From positions 12,342 to 76,341 of the forward strand of contig JBFFWQ010000014.1 of NCBI GenBank assembly GCA_041570195.1: a DNA stretch of 64,000 nt, in the 5' to 3' direction. Each line of letters begins with the position of its first letter. Positions within the stretch are counted from its first letter, which is position 1. A program made the translations under genes and the position numbers. Below the pieces are notes generated by a model. It made no database searches. It had not been told where the DNA came from and saw only the letters and a program-made list of their open reading frames with translations. This document shows positions 8,142-16,936 of the stretch, one piece after another. The stretch is from UBA11865 sp041570195 (lineage in GTDB: Bacteria; Chloroflexota; Anaerolineae; Promineifilales; Promineifilaceae).

Positions 8142-9317
8142 TTACAAGATCCTGTCGGCTCGAAGTTGGGCTATGTCCCTTGCTTTGTAGCCAAGTTCCG
8201 ACAGTATCGCGTCCGTGTGTTCACCCAATGCCGGAATGGGTTTAAATACTGGCTCGACGCCGGATATCATTGCCGGCGGCAGAAGGGCGGGAAGATCACC
8301 GGCAGGCGAAGAAACCTCTCGCCATCGCTCTCGGGCGACTAGTTGTGGGTGATTGAGGAAATCTGCCATCGTCCGCATTTCGGCGTTGGCGATACCGGCT
8401 TGTTCCAGACGGAATAAGATTTCACTTCGCGTCAATCGACAAAAAACGTCCTCGATTAGCTCCTGTAATACGTTGCGATGGGCCACGCGCTGGGCATTGC
8501 CTTTGTAGCGTGCATCTTCCGCTATTTCCGGTCGCTGCAAAACAAGCTTGCAGAAGCGCTGCCACTCGCGCTCGTTCTGAACCCCGAGGATGACAAAGCC
8601 ACCATCGCCGGCGGCAAATGGACCGTAGGGAACAATTGATGCATGGCTGGCGCCATGACGGCGTGGCGATGCGCCGCCAAGGGCGTGGTAAAGCGGGAAG
8701 CCCATCCATTCGCCTAACGCCTCCAGCATTGACACCTCGATCATCGACCCATTCCCCGTCTGTTGGCGGGTCAGCAGGGCGGTCAGGATACCGCTGTAAG
8801 CGTACATCCCGGCTGCGATATCGGCCACGGAAACCCCTGCCTTAGATGGTGTTTCGGCCGTACCTGTGAGCGATAAGAAGCCCGCCTCGGCCTGAATGAG
8901 TAGATCGTACGCTTTCTTATCGCGATACGGACCGCTGGCACCGTAACCTGAAATGGCGCAGTTTATCAACTGCGGGTAATCGGCGACCAGGCGTTCGGCG
9001 CCAAATCCCAGTCGTTCCACCACCCCGGGGCCCAGATTGTGTAGAAAGACATCGGCCCGGACTAGCAGTTGTTCCAGGATTTGTCTGCCGGCCTCGCTCT
9101 TCAAGTTGAGCGTTAATGATTCTTTGCTGCGATTGGTCCAGACGAAGTGACTTGACAATCCCTTGGCTTCCTGATCATAGTCTCTGGCAAAATCGCCGAC
9201 GCCCGGGCGCTCGATCTTAATGACCCGCGCCCCCAAATCGGCCAACTGGCGCGAAGCAAATGGGGCGGCAACGGCCACTTCCAGTGAAACAACGGTGATT
9301 CCGGACAATGGTAACAT
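8142..9317 (-). CDS. Class III (CaiB/BaiF) CoA-transferase
   Basis: The 391-residue length is typical of the family. It opens with LSGITVVSLEVAVAAPFASRQLADLGA and has KIERPGVGDFAR, TNRSKESLTLNLK, and KKAYDLLIQAEAGF, in which the Asp (near residue 160) is the expected CoA-binding catalytic aspartate. Class III transferases move CoA between dicarboxylic acids. The neighbours (fumarase/mesaconase, MaoC hydratase, CitE-like lyase) suggest succinyl-CoA or acetyl-CoA as donor and itaconate, mesaconate or citramalate as acceptor. The 25-base gap to the MaoC gene and the same strand imply co-transcription. No Shine-Dalgarno box is obvious. Confidence 0.88.
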   Translation of the reverse strand: MLPLSGITVVSLEVAVAAPFASRQLADLGARVIKIERPGVGDFARDYDQEAKGLSSHFVWTNRSKESLTLNLKSEAGRQILEQLLVRADVFLHNLGPGVVERLGFGAERLVADYPQLINCAISGYGASGPYRDKKAYDLLIQAEAGFLSLTGTAETPSKAGVSVADIAAGMYAYSGILTALLTRQQTGNGSMIEVSMLEALGEWMGFPLYHALGGASPRRHGASHASIVPYGPFAAGDGGFVILGVQNEREWQRFCKLVLQRPEIAEDARYKGNAQRVAHRNVLQELIEDVFCRLTRSEILFRLEQAGIANAEMRTMADFLNHPQLVARERWREVSSPAGDLPALLPPAMISGVEPVFKPIPALGEHTDAILSELGYKARDIAQLRADRIL

Positions 9318-9343
9318 GGTCGCTTAACCCTAGTCTCCTAGAC

Positions 9344-10507
9344 CTAGAAGGAACGGGGCATACCCAGGATATGCTGCCCAATGTACGACAGGATGAGGTT
9401 GGTTGAAATGGGCGCGATCTGGTAAAGGCGAGTTTCTCGAAACTTGCGCTCCACGTCATACTCCCTGGCGAAACCGAAACCGCCATAAGTTTGCATCGTA
9501 ACGTTGGCTGCTTTCCACGACGCTTCCGCCGCAAGCAGCTTGGACATGTTGGCTTCTGCGCCGCATGGTTGTCTGCTATCAAAGAGTCGTGCGGCATCGA
9601 AACGCATTAGGTCGGCCGCCCGAACCTTGATATAGGCGTCTGCAATTGGGAATTGGATGCCCTGATTCTGGCCGATCGGCCGGCCAAAGACGACCCGTTC
9701 GTTAGCATACTGTTTGGCCCGGTCGACGAACCAGTAGCCATCGCCAATGCACTCTGCGGCGATCAATATCCTTTCGGCGTTCAAACCGTCTTAAATGTAT
9801 CGAAAGCCGCGCCCTTCCTCGCCAATCAGGCTGTCGGCCGGCACTAACAAATCGTCGAAATAGAGTTGTGTTGTATGATGGTTGATCATGACCTCAATCG
9901 GCTCGATAGTGACGCCATTGCCGATTGCCTCTCGCAGGTCAATCAGGAAAACGGACAGGCCCTGGGTTCTTTTCTGGACTTGTTCGAGAGGGGTGGTGCG
10001 GGCCAGTAACACCATCAGGTCGGTATATTGAGCGCGGGAAGTCCAGATCTTCTGACCGCGGATCCGGTAGTGATCGTCTTCTCGAACGGCCGTGGTCCGA
10101 ATGCGAGTGGTATCTGTGCCCGCGTCCGGCTCTGACACGCCAAAGGCCTGCAGGCGCAATTCACCGCTAGCGATCTTGGGCAGGAAATTCTGCTTCTGTT
10201 CGTTCGAGCCATGGCGCAGCAGTGTGCCCATGATATACATCTGGGCGTGGCAGGCGGCAGCGTTTCCCCCTGAACGGTGGATCTCTTCCAGGATAATCGA
10301 GGCCTCGGTCACACCCACGCCTATGCCGCCATATTCTTCTGGGATGAGCGTCGCTAGATAACCAGCGGCCGTCATCGCCTGGACAAACTCGGTTGGATAG
10401 CCTTCATTTTTATCCAACTCTCGCCAATACTCATCAGCGTAGCGAGCGCATAGCTGGCGCATACCCTGACGTAAGTCGTCATGGAGTTGCGTCGAAGCGT
10501 CCATCAT
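9344..10507 (-). pseudogene. Acyl-CoA dehydrogenase interrupted by a single in-frame TAA
   Basis: The two halves (10507-9791 and 9790-9344) are in the same frame and together give a complete dehydrogenase of about 387 residues. The only defect is TAA at 9793-9791, inside EGRGFRYI-stop-DGLNAERI, where family members have a hydrophobic residue. TTA (Leu) to TAA needs one base change. The N-terminal half keeps the FAD/acyl-CoA region (FGVSEPDAGTD, GQKIWTSRA); the C-terminal half keeps MQTYGGFGFAREYDVER. AAGGAG precedes tandem ATGs at 10507 and 10504. It is the middle gene of the C5 operon. Either recent pseudogenisation or a base-calling error explains this; nothing else in the window suggests stop-codon recoding. 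Confidence 0.85.
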
Positions 10508-10530
10508 TTCTCCTTGAGCGCCCTAGAAAT

Positions 10531-11082
10531 TCAGGCGGCATGCCTGGCACGACCGGCTTCATAAGCGTCTCCGCCGTGGCAATCGTTGACCACGATGACC
10601 GGGAACTCCTCGACTATCAATTCGCGGATCGCTTCTGGTCCCAAATCGGGATAGGCGACGGTCCGATTCCGGACGACATGCTGGGCAAGCAACGCGGCCG
10701 CGCCGCCAACAGCAGCCAAATACACTGCCCGATGTTCGACAAGAGCCGCCTTAATGTCGGCCGAACGATATCCTTTGCCAATTAGGCCTCTTACACCCAA
10801 CTGCAGCAGCGGGAGTGTATAAGGATCCATGCGGCCGCTCGTTGTAGGACCGGCTGCTCCGATCACCTGTCCCTCCTTAGCGGGCGCCGGACCCACGTAA
10901 TAGATCAGCTGGTCGACAAGAGGGATAGGAGATGGTTCGCCTTGCTGTAAGGCTTCTATCAGCCGCTGATGCGCAGCATCACGAGCGGTATAGACCAGGC
11001 CGTTCAGTCGCACGAGGTCGCCGGCTTTGAGGGCCATAGCCGTTGGTTCGTCCAGGGGAAGTGTTAACCGAATTTCAGACAT
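10531..11082 (-). CDS. Class I fumarase/tartrate dehydratase-type, beta subunit
   Basis: The 183-residue protein matches the C-terminal (beta) part of iron-sulfur class I fumarases and L(+)-tartrate dehydratases: MSEIRLTLPLDE, GDLVRLNGLVYTARDAAHQRL, YYVGPAP, GPTTSGRMDPYT with the conserved substrate-binding SGRM, and GGAAALLA. It starts six bases after the alpha stop, so the subunits are co-translated. The two-subunit form occurs in many bacteria; some accept mesaconate and make (S)-citramalate. The operon context favours mesaconase-like activity alongside or instead of fumarase activity. Confidence 0.88.
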   Translation of the reverse strand: MSEIRLTLPLDEPTAMALKAGDLVRLNGLVYTARDAAHQRLIEALQQGEPSPIPLVDQLIYYVGPAPAKEGQVIGAAGPTTSGRMDPYTLPLLQLGVRGLIGKGYRSADIKAALVEHRAVYLAAVGGAAALLAQHVVRNRTVAYPDLGPEAIRELIVEEFPVIVVNDCHGGDAYEAGRARHAA

Positions 11083-11088
11083 GACCGG

Positions 11089-11940
11089 TTAGAGTGTGAT
11101 CGTCATGCGGCGTGGCGCAGAACAATTAAGATTCACAGCCACGGGCAAAGCGGCGATATGAGTTGGATAGCTTTCAACATGGACGGCCAATGCGGTTACA
11201 GCGCCGCCAAAGCCTTGCGGACCAATACCCAGGGCATTGATAGCCGCCAGCCATTCCGCCTCCAACTGAGACAGATGGGGCAATGGGTTAGGTCGATCCA
11301 GCGGGCGCAAGAGCGCTTTCTTGGCCAGCATGGCCACGCCGTCAAAGGAGCTTCCCAGACCCACGCCGACGATTACCGGCGGACAGGCGTTGGGGCCGGC
11401 TTTCTCGACCGTTTCTAGAACGAATCGTTTGACGCCTCTCAATCCGGCTGACGGAGGGAACATCCGCAGGCGGCTCATCATTTCGGCTCCAAAGCCCTTG
11501 ATCATGACAGTAATCCTTACCTGGTTACCGGGAATCAGTTGATAATGGACGATGGGCGGCGTATTGTCACCGGTGTTGTTTCGCTGCAAGGGATCGGCTA
11601 CGATCGACTTGCGTAACGGTTTATAGGCCTCACGCACAGCTGTTTCCAGAGCAGCATTAATGTCTCCGCCGGTGAAATGAACGTCTTGACCGACTTCCAA
11701 CCACAGGATCGCCATGCCCGTGTCCTGGCAGGTGGGAATGCGTTCGGCGCTGGCATAGGCGGCATTGTCGCGCAGCATGAGGATGATTAATTGCCCGACG
11801 GCCGACCGCTCACGCTTTTGGGCTTCGGCCATGGCTGCCAGGTAATCATCCGGCAACGAGTAGGCCGACTCCTCTATCAGCTCCCGAATAGCGCTTTGAA
11901 GCGCGTTGACATGGATCTCGCGTATCATGTGATTTCCCAT
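11089..11940 (-). CDS. Class I fumarase/tartrate dehydratase-type, alpha subunit
   Basis: The 283-residue protein carries the three cysteines expected to bind the catalytic [4Fe-4S] cluster: in IPTCQDTGMA, in GPNACPPVIVGVG and in NLNCSAPRR. GNNTGDN-type substrate motifs appear as RNNTGDNTPP. It dehydrates or hydrates a C4/C5 dicarboxylate together with the adjacent beta subunit. ATG at 11940 is used here; a second in-frame ATG four codons later (11928) has a GGGA box and is an equal candidate. The 53-base gap to the CitE-like gene and the common strand indicate one operon. An oxygen-labile cluster is expected, in contrast to the O2-requiring dioxygenases elsewhere in the window. Confidence 0.9.
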   Translation of the reverse strand: MGNHMIREIHVNALQSAIRELIEESAYSLPDDYLAAMAEAQKRERSAVGQLIILMLRDNAAYASAERIPTCQDTGMAILWLEVGQDVHFTGGDINAALETAVREAYKPLRKSIVADPLQRNNTGDNTPPIVHYQLIPGNQVRITVMIKGFGAEMMSRLRMFPPSAGLRGVKRFVLETVEKAGPNACPPVIVGVGLGSSFDGVAMLAKKALLRPLDRPNPLPHLSQLEAEWLAAINALGIGPQGFGGAVTALAVHVESYPTHIAALPVAVNLNCSAPRRMTITL

Positions 11941-11993
11941 AGGTGACCCGGGATGCTGCGAATCGATACCAAACCAATTAGAGATGGGCGACG

Positions 11994-12893
11994 TTATTCG
12001 CCAGTCAACCCGGCTAACCGGGCCCGCTCAAGCAGACGTTCGGCCGCCCGCACGTGCGGCATATCAACCATGCGATCATCTATAACAAACACCCCGGATC
12101 CGGCCGCACCATGTGACTGGAACGCCTGGACCAATTCCTCCGCCCGGGCTATTTCGACCGCGCTCGGGGAGAAAACGCTGTTCAATATCTCGACCTGCCC
12201 GGGATGGATGGCCATTTTGCCGGTGTAACCTAGCTGCTGGGCAAAAGAGGCATCTTCTTCCAGACCGGCTGTGTTCCGGTAATTCACATAGACGGTGTCA
12301 ATGGCCTCCAGGTCATAAGCGGCGGCGGCCGTGACCAGTGAGCTGCGCCCGAAGAATACCTCCCAGCCGGCGGAGGATCGGCTTGCGCCAAGATCGGCCG
12401 CCAGATCTTCCGCGCCGAAAAGCAACCCGGCCAATCTCGGGCTGGCCTGAGCGATTTCTTTGAGATTCATGATGCCTTTGGCTGTCTCAATCAACGCGAA
12501 AAGACGAGTGGAGGCGCCTGGCAATCCTCCCGATCGTTCGGACGTGGACAAGTCGTCATCAAGACGCCGCACCTGCGCGGCCGACTCCACCTTGGGAAGG
12601 ACGATACCGTCCACGCAGGTCCCAACAATGGCCTGCAAGTCCGCCGTATAAAGATCGCTATCCGGCGGATTAATCCGAATCATACGCTCGACGCGGCCGA
12701 AATCCACTTCGGACAAGACTTCTGTTACATTCTGTCGGGCTTCAGATTTCTGGCTGACGGCGACGCCATCTTCAAGGTCAAGAATGATCACATCCGCGCC
12801 CACGGTAGTGGACTTCTGCATCCGCCGAATACTGTCAGCCGGCGTGAACAAGAAGGATCTTCGTGGGGATCTGGGCGCTGATTTGTCATTCAT
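11994..12893 (-). CDS. CitE-like (HpcH/HpaI family) CoA-ester lyase, probably citramalyl-CoA lyase
   Basis: The 299-residue length and motifs match CitE-like malyl/citramalyl-CoA lyases: RSFLFTPADS, DVIILDLEDGVA with Mg-binding acids, IRINPPDS, IVLPKVES, FALIETAKG with the metal-binding Glu, LLFGAEDLAADLG with the metal-binding Asp, and KMAIHPGQ. The reaction would be citramalyl-CoA to acetyl-CoA plus pyruvate. No citrate lyase alpha, gamma or CitG/CitX genes are nearby, so classical citrate lyase is excluded. It is the first gene of the leftward operon, and the other members supply citramalyl-CoA either from itaconate or from mesaconate/citramalate. Confidence 0.85.
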   Translation of the reverse strand: MNDKSAPRSPRRSFLFTPADSIRRMQKSTTVGADVIILDLEDGVAVSQKSEARQNVTEVLSEVDFGRVERMIRINPPDSDLYTADLQAIVGTCVDGIVLPKVESAAQVRRLDDDLSTSERSGGLPGASTRLFALIETAKGIMNLKEIAQASPRLAGLLFGAEDLAADLGASRSSAGWEVFFGRSSLVTAAAAYDLEAIDTVYVNYRNTAGLEEDASFAQQLGYTGKMAIHPGQVEILNSVFSPSAVEIARAEELVQAFQSHGAAGSGVFVIDDRMVDMPHVRAAERLLERARLAGLTGE

Positions 12894-13196
12894 GCTCAGG
12901 CCATTCCTCGGATTCCGCGACTGATGGCTTCCTACAATTCATCATTCTATCACAAAGATCCTGCGCCTGAGTCATCGCCTCGGTAGCAAACCGCAGGAGC
13001 GCGCCCGCGAGACCGATGATAAATCAGTGCAGGATGCCATTCGCCTGGCCTTGGGCATCGCCGGGGAATTCTACTGGGAATTGGCCGAAAGCGAGATTAT
13101 ATTCCGTTCGTGGGTCATCCGATATCCGAATTCCGCCTCGATCTTGTGCTGGACCCTTTGTTCTAATCGTGCCATAAATGAGTGCTACTTCTAGGT
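12894..13196. other. About 300 bases upstream of the C5 operon, no gene seen
   Basis: Only short frames without protein character are present. The region must hold the operon promoter, but no clear -35/-10 pair is seen; the inverted repeats just to the right are candidates for regulation. Confidence 0.5.
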
Positions 13197-13251
13197 GGAG
13201 AACAGTTGCGAGTTTAAGTTCACATACCCCGCCGATCTGCAACTGTTCTCC
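13197..13251. repeat. Perfect 13-bp inverted repeat (GGAGAACAGTTGC / GCAACTGTTCTCC)
   Basis: Arms 13197-13209 and 13239-13251 are exact reverse complements separated by 29 bases. It lies about 300 bases upstream of the C5 operon and about 100 bases upstream of the VOC remnant. It could be a two-site operator, a long RNA hairpin, or a relic of a small mobile element. Confidence 0.75.
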
Positions 13252-13254
13252 TGA

Positions 13255-13307
13255 AAGCAAGCCACTAAATCGGCAGGTTGGTTGTTGTTTTGAACCGTGG
13301 CTTGCTT
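13255..13307. repeat. Second perfect 11-bp inverted repeat (AAGCAAGCCAC / GTGGCTTGCTT)
   Basis: Arms 13255-13265 and 13297-13307 are exact reverse complements with a 31-base spacer, starting four bases after the first dyad. A further AAATCG (13267-13272) / CGATTT (13310-13315) pair crosses this stem, so an RNA pseudoknot is possible. It lies immediately upstream of the VOC remnant's ribosome binding site. Confidence 0.7.
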
Positions 13308-13347
13308 AGCGATTTGGTCCTCACGAAAAAAGAGAGGAGAATCACAA

Positions 13348-13566
13348 ATGCAAGTCGTATCTGGCTATTCCGATGGCGTATTCTCTTGGTTGGATCTTGG
13401 AACAACCGATCCTGAAGCGGCCAAGGCCTCTAATGGCGATCTCTTCGGCTGGTTATTCCAGGATATGCCTGCCGACTCTGGCGTGGTCTACTCAATAGCC
13501 AAACTTGAGGGTTACAATGTGACCGGCCTTGCCACAGCCCGGATATTAGGGGCTGATGCGGTCTAG
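13348..13566 (+). pseudogene. Truncated glyoxalase/VOC-family gene
   Basis: The frame from ATG 13348, preceded by AGAGGAG, gives 72 residues that match only the first beta-alpha-beta unit of VOC proteins: GVFSWLDLGTTDPEAAKA, then DLFGWLF, then VVYSIAKLEG. Complete single-domain members are about 120-130 residues. The conserved AFYG is ASNG and the frame ends abruptly at TAG 13564. No continuation was seen in other frames downstream, so the rest is deleted. It probably has no function. Confidence 0.6.
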
Positions 13567-13914
13567 GTTTTCATGTGGCTTAGCCTCCTCATCCGATTTG
13601 ATCCATTCGGGTCGTCGCAGGATAGCCAAAACACAACCGATTTACAGGCGTTCCGCGCTGAATGAACGCACGGGACGCGTCTTATATTGCTGAAGGCTAT
13701 TTGCGGTTGACTTTGTGGTCCCATTTGGTGTTTCAGCCAGTCGACAACAACTCGCCAACCGGGTCACATGAGCACCGGGCTAACGGGTTTCGATTCCGCT
13801 GTTCATTGTGGTACTCTCCAATCAAACGCCGTTCCGCCCAAGCTGGCAGTTGTAGGAAACTGGCCTGAAAGATCATATACGCAATTATCAGGTGAATGAC
13901 TCCGGAAAGCGTTC
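13567..13914. other. 348-base intergenic region, no gene seen
   Basis: No protein-like frame, strong hairpin or promoter was recognised. It separates the VOC remnant from the LysM-M14 gene. Confidence 0.5.
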
Positions 13915-15147
13915 ATGAGTGTACACTTCAATCGCATGAGAGGACATGCTGGCAAGATAGTCCTTTACCTCATTGTACTCGCTTCGTGGGTCTATGCCCT
14001 ATTCTCTCTGGGTCAGCGATCCGCGACCGTTGACCCTGCCGAAGTTCTACCGGCAACTGTGATGTCAACTCCCTCTGGTGCCGCAACCAGGCCAGCGGTT
14101 GACTCGAGAGCTGAACGGCAGGCGCTTCCGGCGCCTGCCATGATTAGTACCCGGGAGCGGGCCAAAAGCTTGAAGTCTGGCAGCGTGAACGAGACTGAGT
14201 CTGACATCCGCCAAGTCAGCCACGTCGTTACAGCTGGCGAAACGTTGACCGAGATTGCTCGGAAATACCAGCAAAGCGTCGACTGGCTTCAGGAACTCAA
14301 CGGATTAGTCGATCCCCACAATCTATTCATTGGGCAAGAACTGATTGTCTCTGCGGGCATCGAAGGAACGAGCCTGGCTGAAACGATAACCGGCAAGACC
14401 GATTATCAGCATGAAGTCATCGGTTCATCTGCCCAGGGTCGCCCGCTGGAATCATTCATTATCGGCGACGGTCGTTACGACGTAGTCGTCATCGGGGCAA
14501 TCCACGGCGGATATGAATGGAACACAGCCCTATTGGCCTATCGCTTTCTTACATATTTCTCTGTCTACCCCGAAAGAATTCCGGCTAACGTCTCGCTACA
14601 CATTATCCCGATCGCCAATCCTGACGGCGTGGCAGCTGTGCTCGGCAGAAGTGGCCCCTTCATGGCTGCTGAAGTCTCTGGCGATACGACTGTTGGCCGC
14701 TTTAACGGTAACGATATTGACCTTAATCGAAACTGGGGCTGTGAGTGGTTGCCGGTAGGCCGCTGGCGCGGGACGGACGTATCTGCTGGAAGCAGGCCGC
14801 TTTCAGAGCCAGAGACCAGGGCGCTTCGCGATTATCTTGTCGAGATTGAACCAGGAGCGGTCATCTGGCTACACAGTGCAGCCGGGTTGGTAGTTCCCGG
14901 TAACTGTGAGGGTATTCGCCACCGAGCTTCAGAGAATGCAGCAGCGCTTTATGGGGAGTCAGCAGATTATCGCGTAGGCGTATTTGACGCTTACGATGTT
15001 ACGGGCGATGCGGCCGATTGGTTGGTCCAGCATCGGATCACCTCAATAACTGTTGAATTGACCGATCATGAAGGCCTGGAATTTGGCCAGAACCTGGCCG
15101 GTCTGACATCCCTCATGGAAGGGATTGAATCACTGGATGAAGAGTGA
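13915..15147 (+). CDS. LysM domain plus M14-family zinc carboxypeptidase, membrane-anchored
   Basis: The 410-residue protein has an N-terminal membrane helix (about 13-33), a Ser/Ala-rich linker, one LysM peptidoglycan-binding domain (about 100-147; VVTAGETLTEIARKYQ ... LFIGQELIV) and an M14 peptidase domain (about 165-405). Metal-site features are H197 and E201 in IHGGYEWNT and a later His in VIWLHSA. PIANPDG and DLNRNW are substrate-site motifs, and TVELTDHE supplies the catalytic Glu. It resembles murein tripeptide/gamma-D-glutamyl carboxypeptidases that trim cell-wall peptides. Start ATG has GGAAAG upstream. The following lipoprotein gene begins ten bases after its stop, so both are probably exported as one operon. 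Confidence 0.88.
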   Translation: MSVHFNRMRGHAGKIVLYLIVLASWVYALFSLGQRSATVDPAEVLPATVMSTPSGAATRPAVDSRAERQALPAPAMISTRERAKSLKSGSVNETESDIRQVSHVVTAGETLTEIARKYQQSVDWLQELNGLVDPHNLFIGQELIVSAGIEGTSLAETITGKTDYQHEVIGSSAQGRPLESFIIGDGRYDVVVIGAIHGGYEWNTALLAYRFLTYFSVYPERIPANVSLHIIPIANPDGVAAVLGRSGPFMAAEVSGDTTVGRFNGNDIDLNRNWGCEWLPVGRWRGTDVSAGSRPLSEPETRALRDYLVEIEPGAVIWLHSAAGLVVPGNCEGIRHRASENAAALYGESADYRVGVFDAYDVTGDAADWLVQHRITSITVELTDHEGLEFGQNLAGLTSLMEGIESLDEE

Positions 15148-15157
15148 GAAAGACGCC

Positions 15158-16936
15158 ATGAACCATAGATTCTCGCTAACGCTACTGTCGATGGCCTTGC
15201 TTTTAGTGATCATGAGTAGCTGTACTGGCCAGGACGAACAGGCAACACCGGAAGCGGCCAGCCCCACTCAGGCGACGACGCCGACCGTGATTCCTACGTC
15301 CGCCCCGCCAACGGCGACGCCGCTGACCGAACCGGTTATGCGCCTGGCTAACGTCGACAGTCTGGAGATCGTTGGCAACGCAGACGATCCGACTCATGTC
15401 GACGTCCGTCTGCGAGGTGCGCTATCTAACAGTTGCTCGGTAATCGGTGACATTATTACAGAGTACGAAGGGGATTTGATTACAATCGCCGTACTATCGG
15501 CTCAAGAACCATCTGAACCGGATCAGGAATGCACCGAGGCACTAGTTCCCTTTGACGAGACCGTCGCTCTGACAGACGTCGCCCCCGGTTCATACACTGT
15601 GTCCGCCCACGGCTTGCAGGGTACTTTCACGGTCGAAGAGCCGCCTGAAGAGGTGGCGCTGGAAACGGCGACTCCAGAAGCAACGACAGCGTCGCTCTCA
15701 GGCCGGGTCTGGCACGATCTCTGCGCAGGCTCTGGAGGCACAGAAGGCGAGCCGGCGGATGGTTGCATCATTACTGAAGAGAACCGCATCCAGGCAAACG
15801 GCCTTCAGGAGGATGAAGGCGGCATAGAGGGCGTGCGGGTAGGCATTGCCACCGGAGATTGTCCTGCACCGGCGACGGAATATGCGCTCACGGACGCCGA
15901 CGGCGTTTATAGCTTTGTCGAGTTGGTCCCTGGTGTTTACTGCCTGTCAATTGACTCGGCCGATGAGCGGAACCAGGATGTGTTACTGTCTGGCATATGG
16001 ACCTCACCGCAAGACGGGCAGGCCCAACAGACTATCCCAGTAGAAGGATTGGATGTATCGGGGGTAGATTTCGGTTGGGACTTTGAGTTCTTGCCGGCCG
16101 TCGAAGTTGATCTCGAAACATGCGAGAACAGCTTTGAATTCGTGGAAGATTTGAACATACCGGACGACACTGTTTTCGAGCCAGGCGATAATTTCACGAA
16201 GCAGTGGCTGTTGCGCAATAACGGCACATGTCCGTGGACTGCGGATTACAGCATCGTTTTTGTTGGCGGCGACCAGATGTCAGCGCCAGAATCAATTCCT
16301 CTAGGCCAATCGATAGTTCCGGGCCAGCCGCTAGAAGTGGCCATCGACATGATCGCCCCGGCCGAACTGGGCACATATCGCGGCAACTGGCAGATCGCCG
16401 ATGCTCAAGGGGAGCCGTTTGGCATTGATGGGCTGATTGAGGACGCGTTTTGGCTGCGGATTATCGTCTCGGAGCAGGCAGCGCCGACTGCCACAGCGTC
16501 GCCTAATTCGGGCACGATCGGCGGCGTCGTGTGGGACGATTTTTGCTTCAATAGCGATCCAGGGGCGGGTTGCCTGGAATTCCCTGAGGATAGCGGGATT
16601 TTCATCGCCAACGGGTCTCTGGATGCCGATGAAGAGGTGTTGAGTGAGATCACGATCTCGCTGGCTTCTGAGGCATGTCCGGCCGGGGGCAGTCTGCCGT
16701 CCGCCGCCAGAATCTTAAGCACGACGACGACCGGTGACGATGGCTTATACCGCTTTGAGAATTTGGACACCGGCATGTACTGTATATTTATGGACGCCCT
16801 CAGCGAAGATAATGTCGACTTCTTGATTCCTGGCAACTGGACCTGGCCGGCTACGGGCGTCGGTCGCTACACGTTCTTTCTCGATCCGGGCGAACAGGCC
16901 TTAGACCTTGATTTTGGCTGGGACTACGCCGACTGA
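15158..16936 (+). CDS. Lipoprotein with two SdrD-like domains flanking an NBR1-Ig-like domain
   Basis: ATG 15158 gives 592 residues and places a clean signal peptide (FSLTLLSMALLLVIMSSC) at the start; an upstream TTG in the same frame would bury it inside the preceding gene. After a Thr/Pro linker, about residues 178-305 form a prealbumin/SdrD-like repeat (SGRVWHDLCAG ... GVYSFVELVPGVYCLSI ... VDFGWDF). Residues 315-437 form an NBR1-type Ig-like domain (FEPGDNFTKQWLLRNNGTCPW, LGTYRGNWQ). Residues 453-590 repeat the SdrD-like module (GGVVWDDFCF ... LDLDFGWDYAD). This is a cell-surface scaffold or adhesion-type architecture, and no enzyme motif is seen. It is co-transcribed with the LysM-M14 peptidase. 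Confidence 0.85.
   Translation: MNHRFSLTLLSMALLLVIMSSCTGQDEQATPEAASPTQATTPTVIPTSAPPTATPLTEPVMRLANVDSLEIVGNADDPTHVDVRLRGALSNSCSVIGDIITEYEGDLITIAVLSAQEPSEPDQECTEALVPFDETVALTDVAPGSYTVSAHGLQGTFTVEEPPEEVALETATPEATTASLSGRVWHDLCAGSGGTEGEPADGCIITEENRIQANGLQEDEGGIEGVRVGIATGDCPAPATEYALTDADGVYSFVELVPGVYCLSIDSADERNQDVLLSGIWTSPQDGQAQQTIPVEGLDVSGVDFGWDFEFLPAVEVDLETCENSFEFVEDLNIPDDTVFEPGDNFTKQWLLRNNGTCPWTADYSIVFVGGDQMSAPESIPLGQSIVPGQPLEVAIDMIAPAELGTYRGNWQIADAQGEPFGIDGLIEDAFWLRIIVSEQAAPTATASPNSGTIGGVVWDDFCFNSDPGAGCLEFPEDSGIFIANGSLDADEEVLSEITISLASEACPAGGSLPSAARILSTTTTGDDGLYRFENLDTGMYCIFMDALSEDNVDFLIPGNWTWPATGVGRYTFFLDPGEQALDLDFGWDYAD

Noticed and set aside
9791..9793. TAA read as a sense codon (stop recoding)
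   Set aside because: Many intact genes here end in TAA, no selenocysteine or pyrrolysine context (TGA/TAG) applies, and decay or error is simpler.
12041..12200. Citrate lyase assignment for the CitE-like gene
   Set aside because: No citrate lyase alpha, gamma or CitX/CitG genes accompany it; its neighbours fit citramalyl-CoA lyase.
13024..13260. Minus-strand 78-codon frame
   Set aside because: It overlaps the inverted repeat, has no clear start signal and no family similarity.
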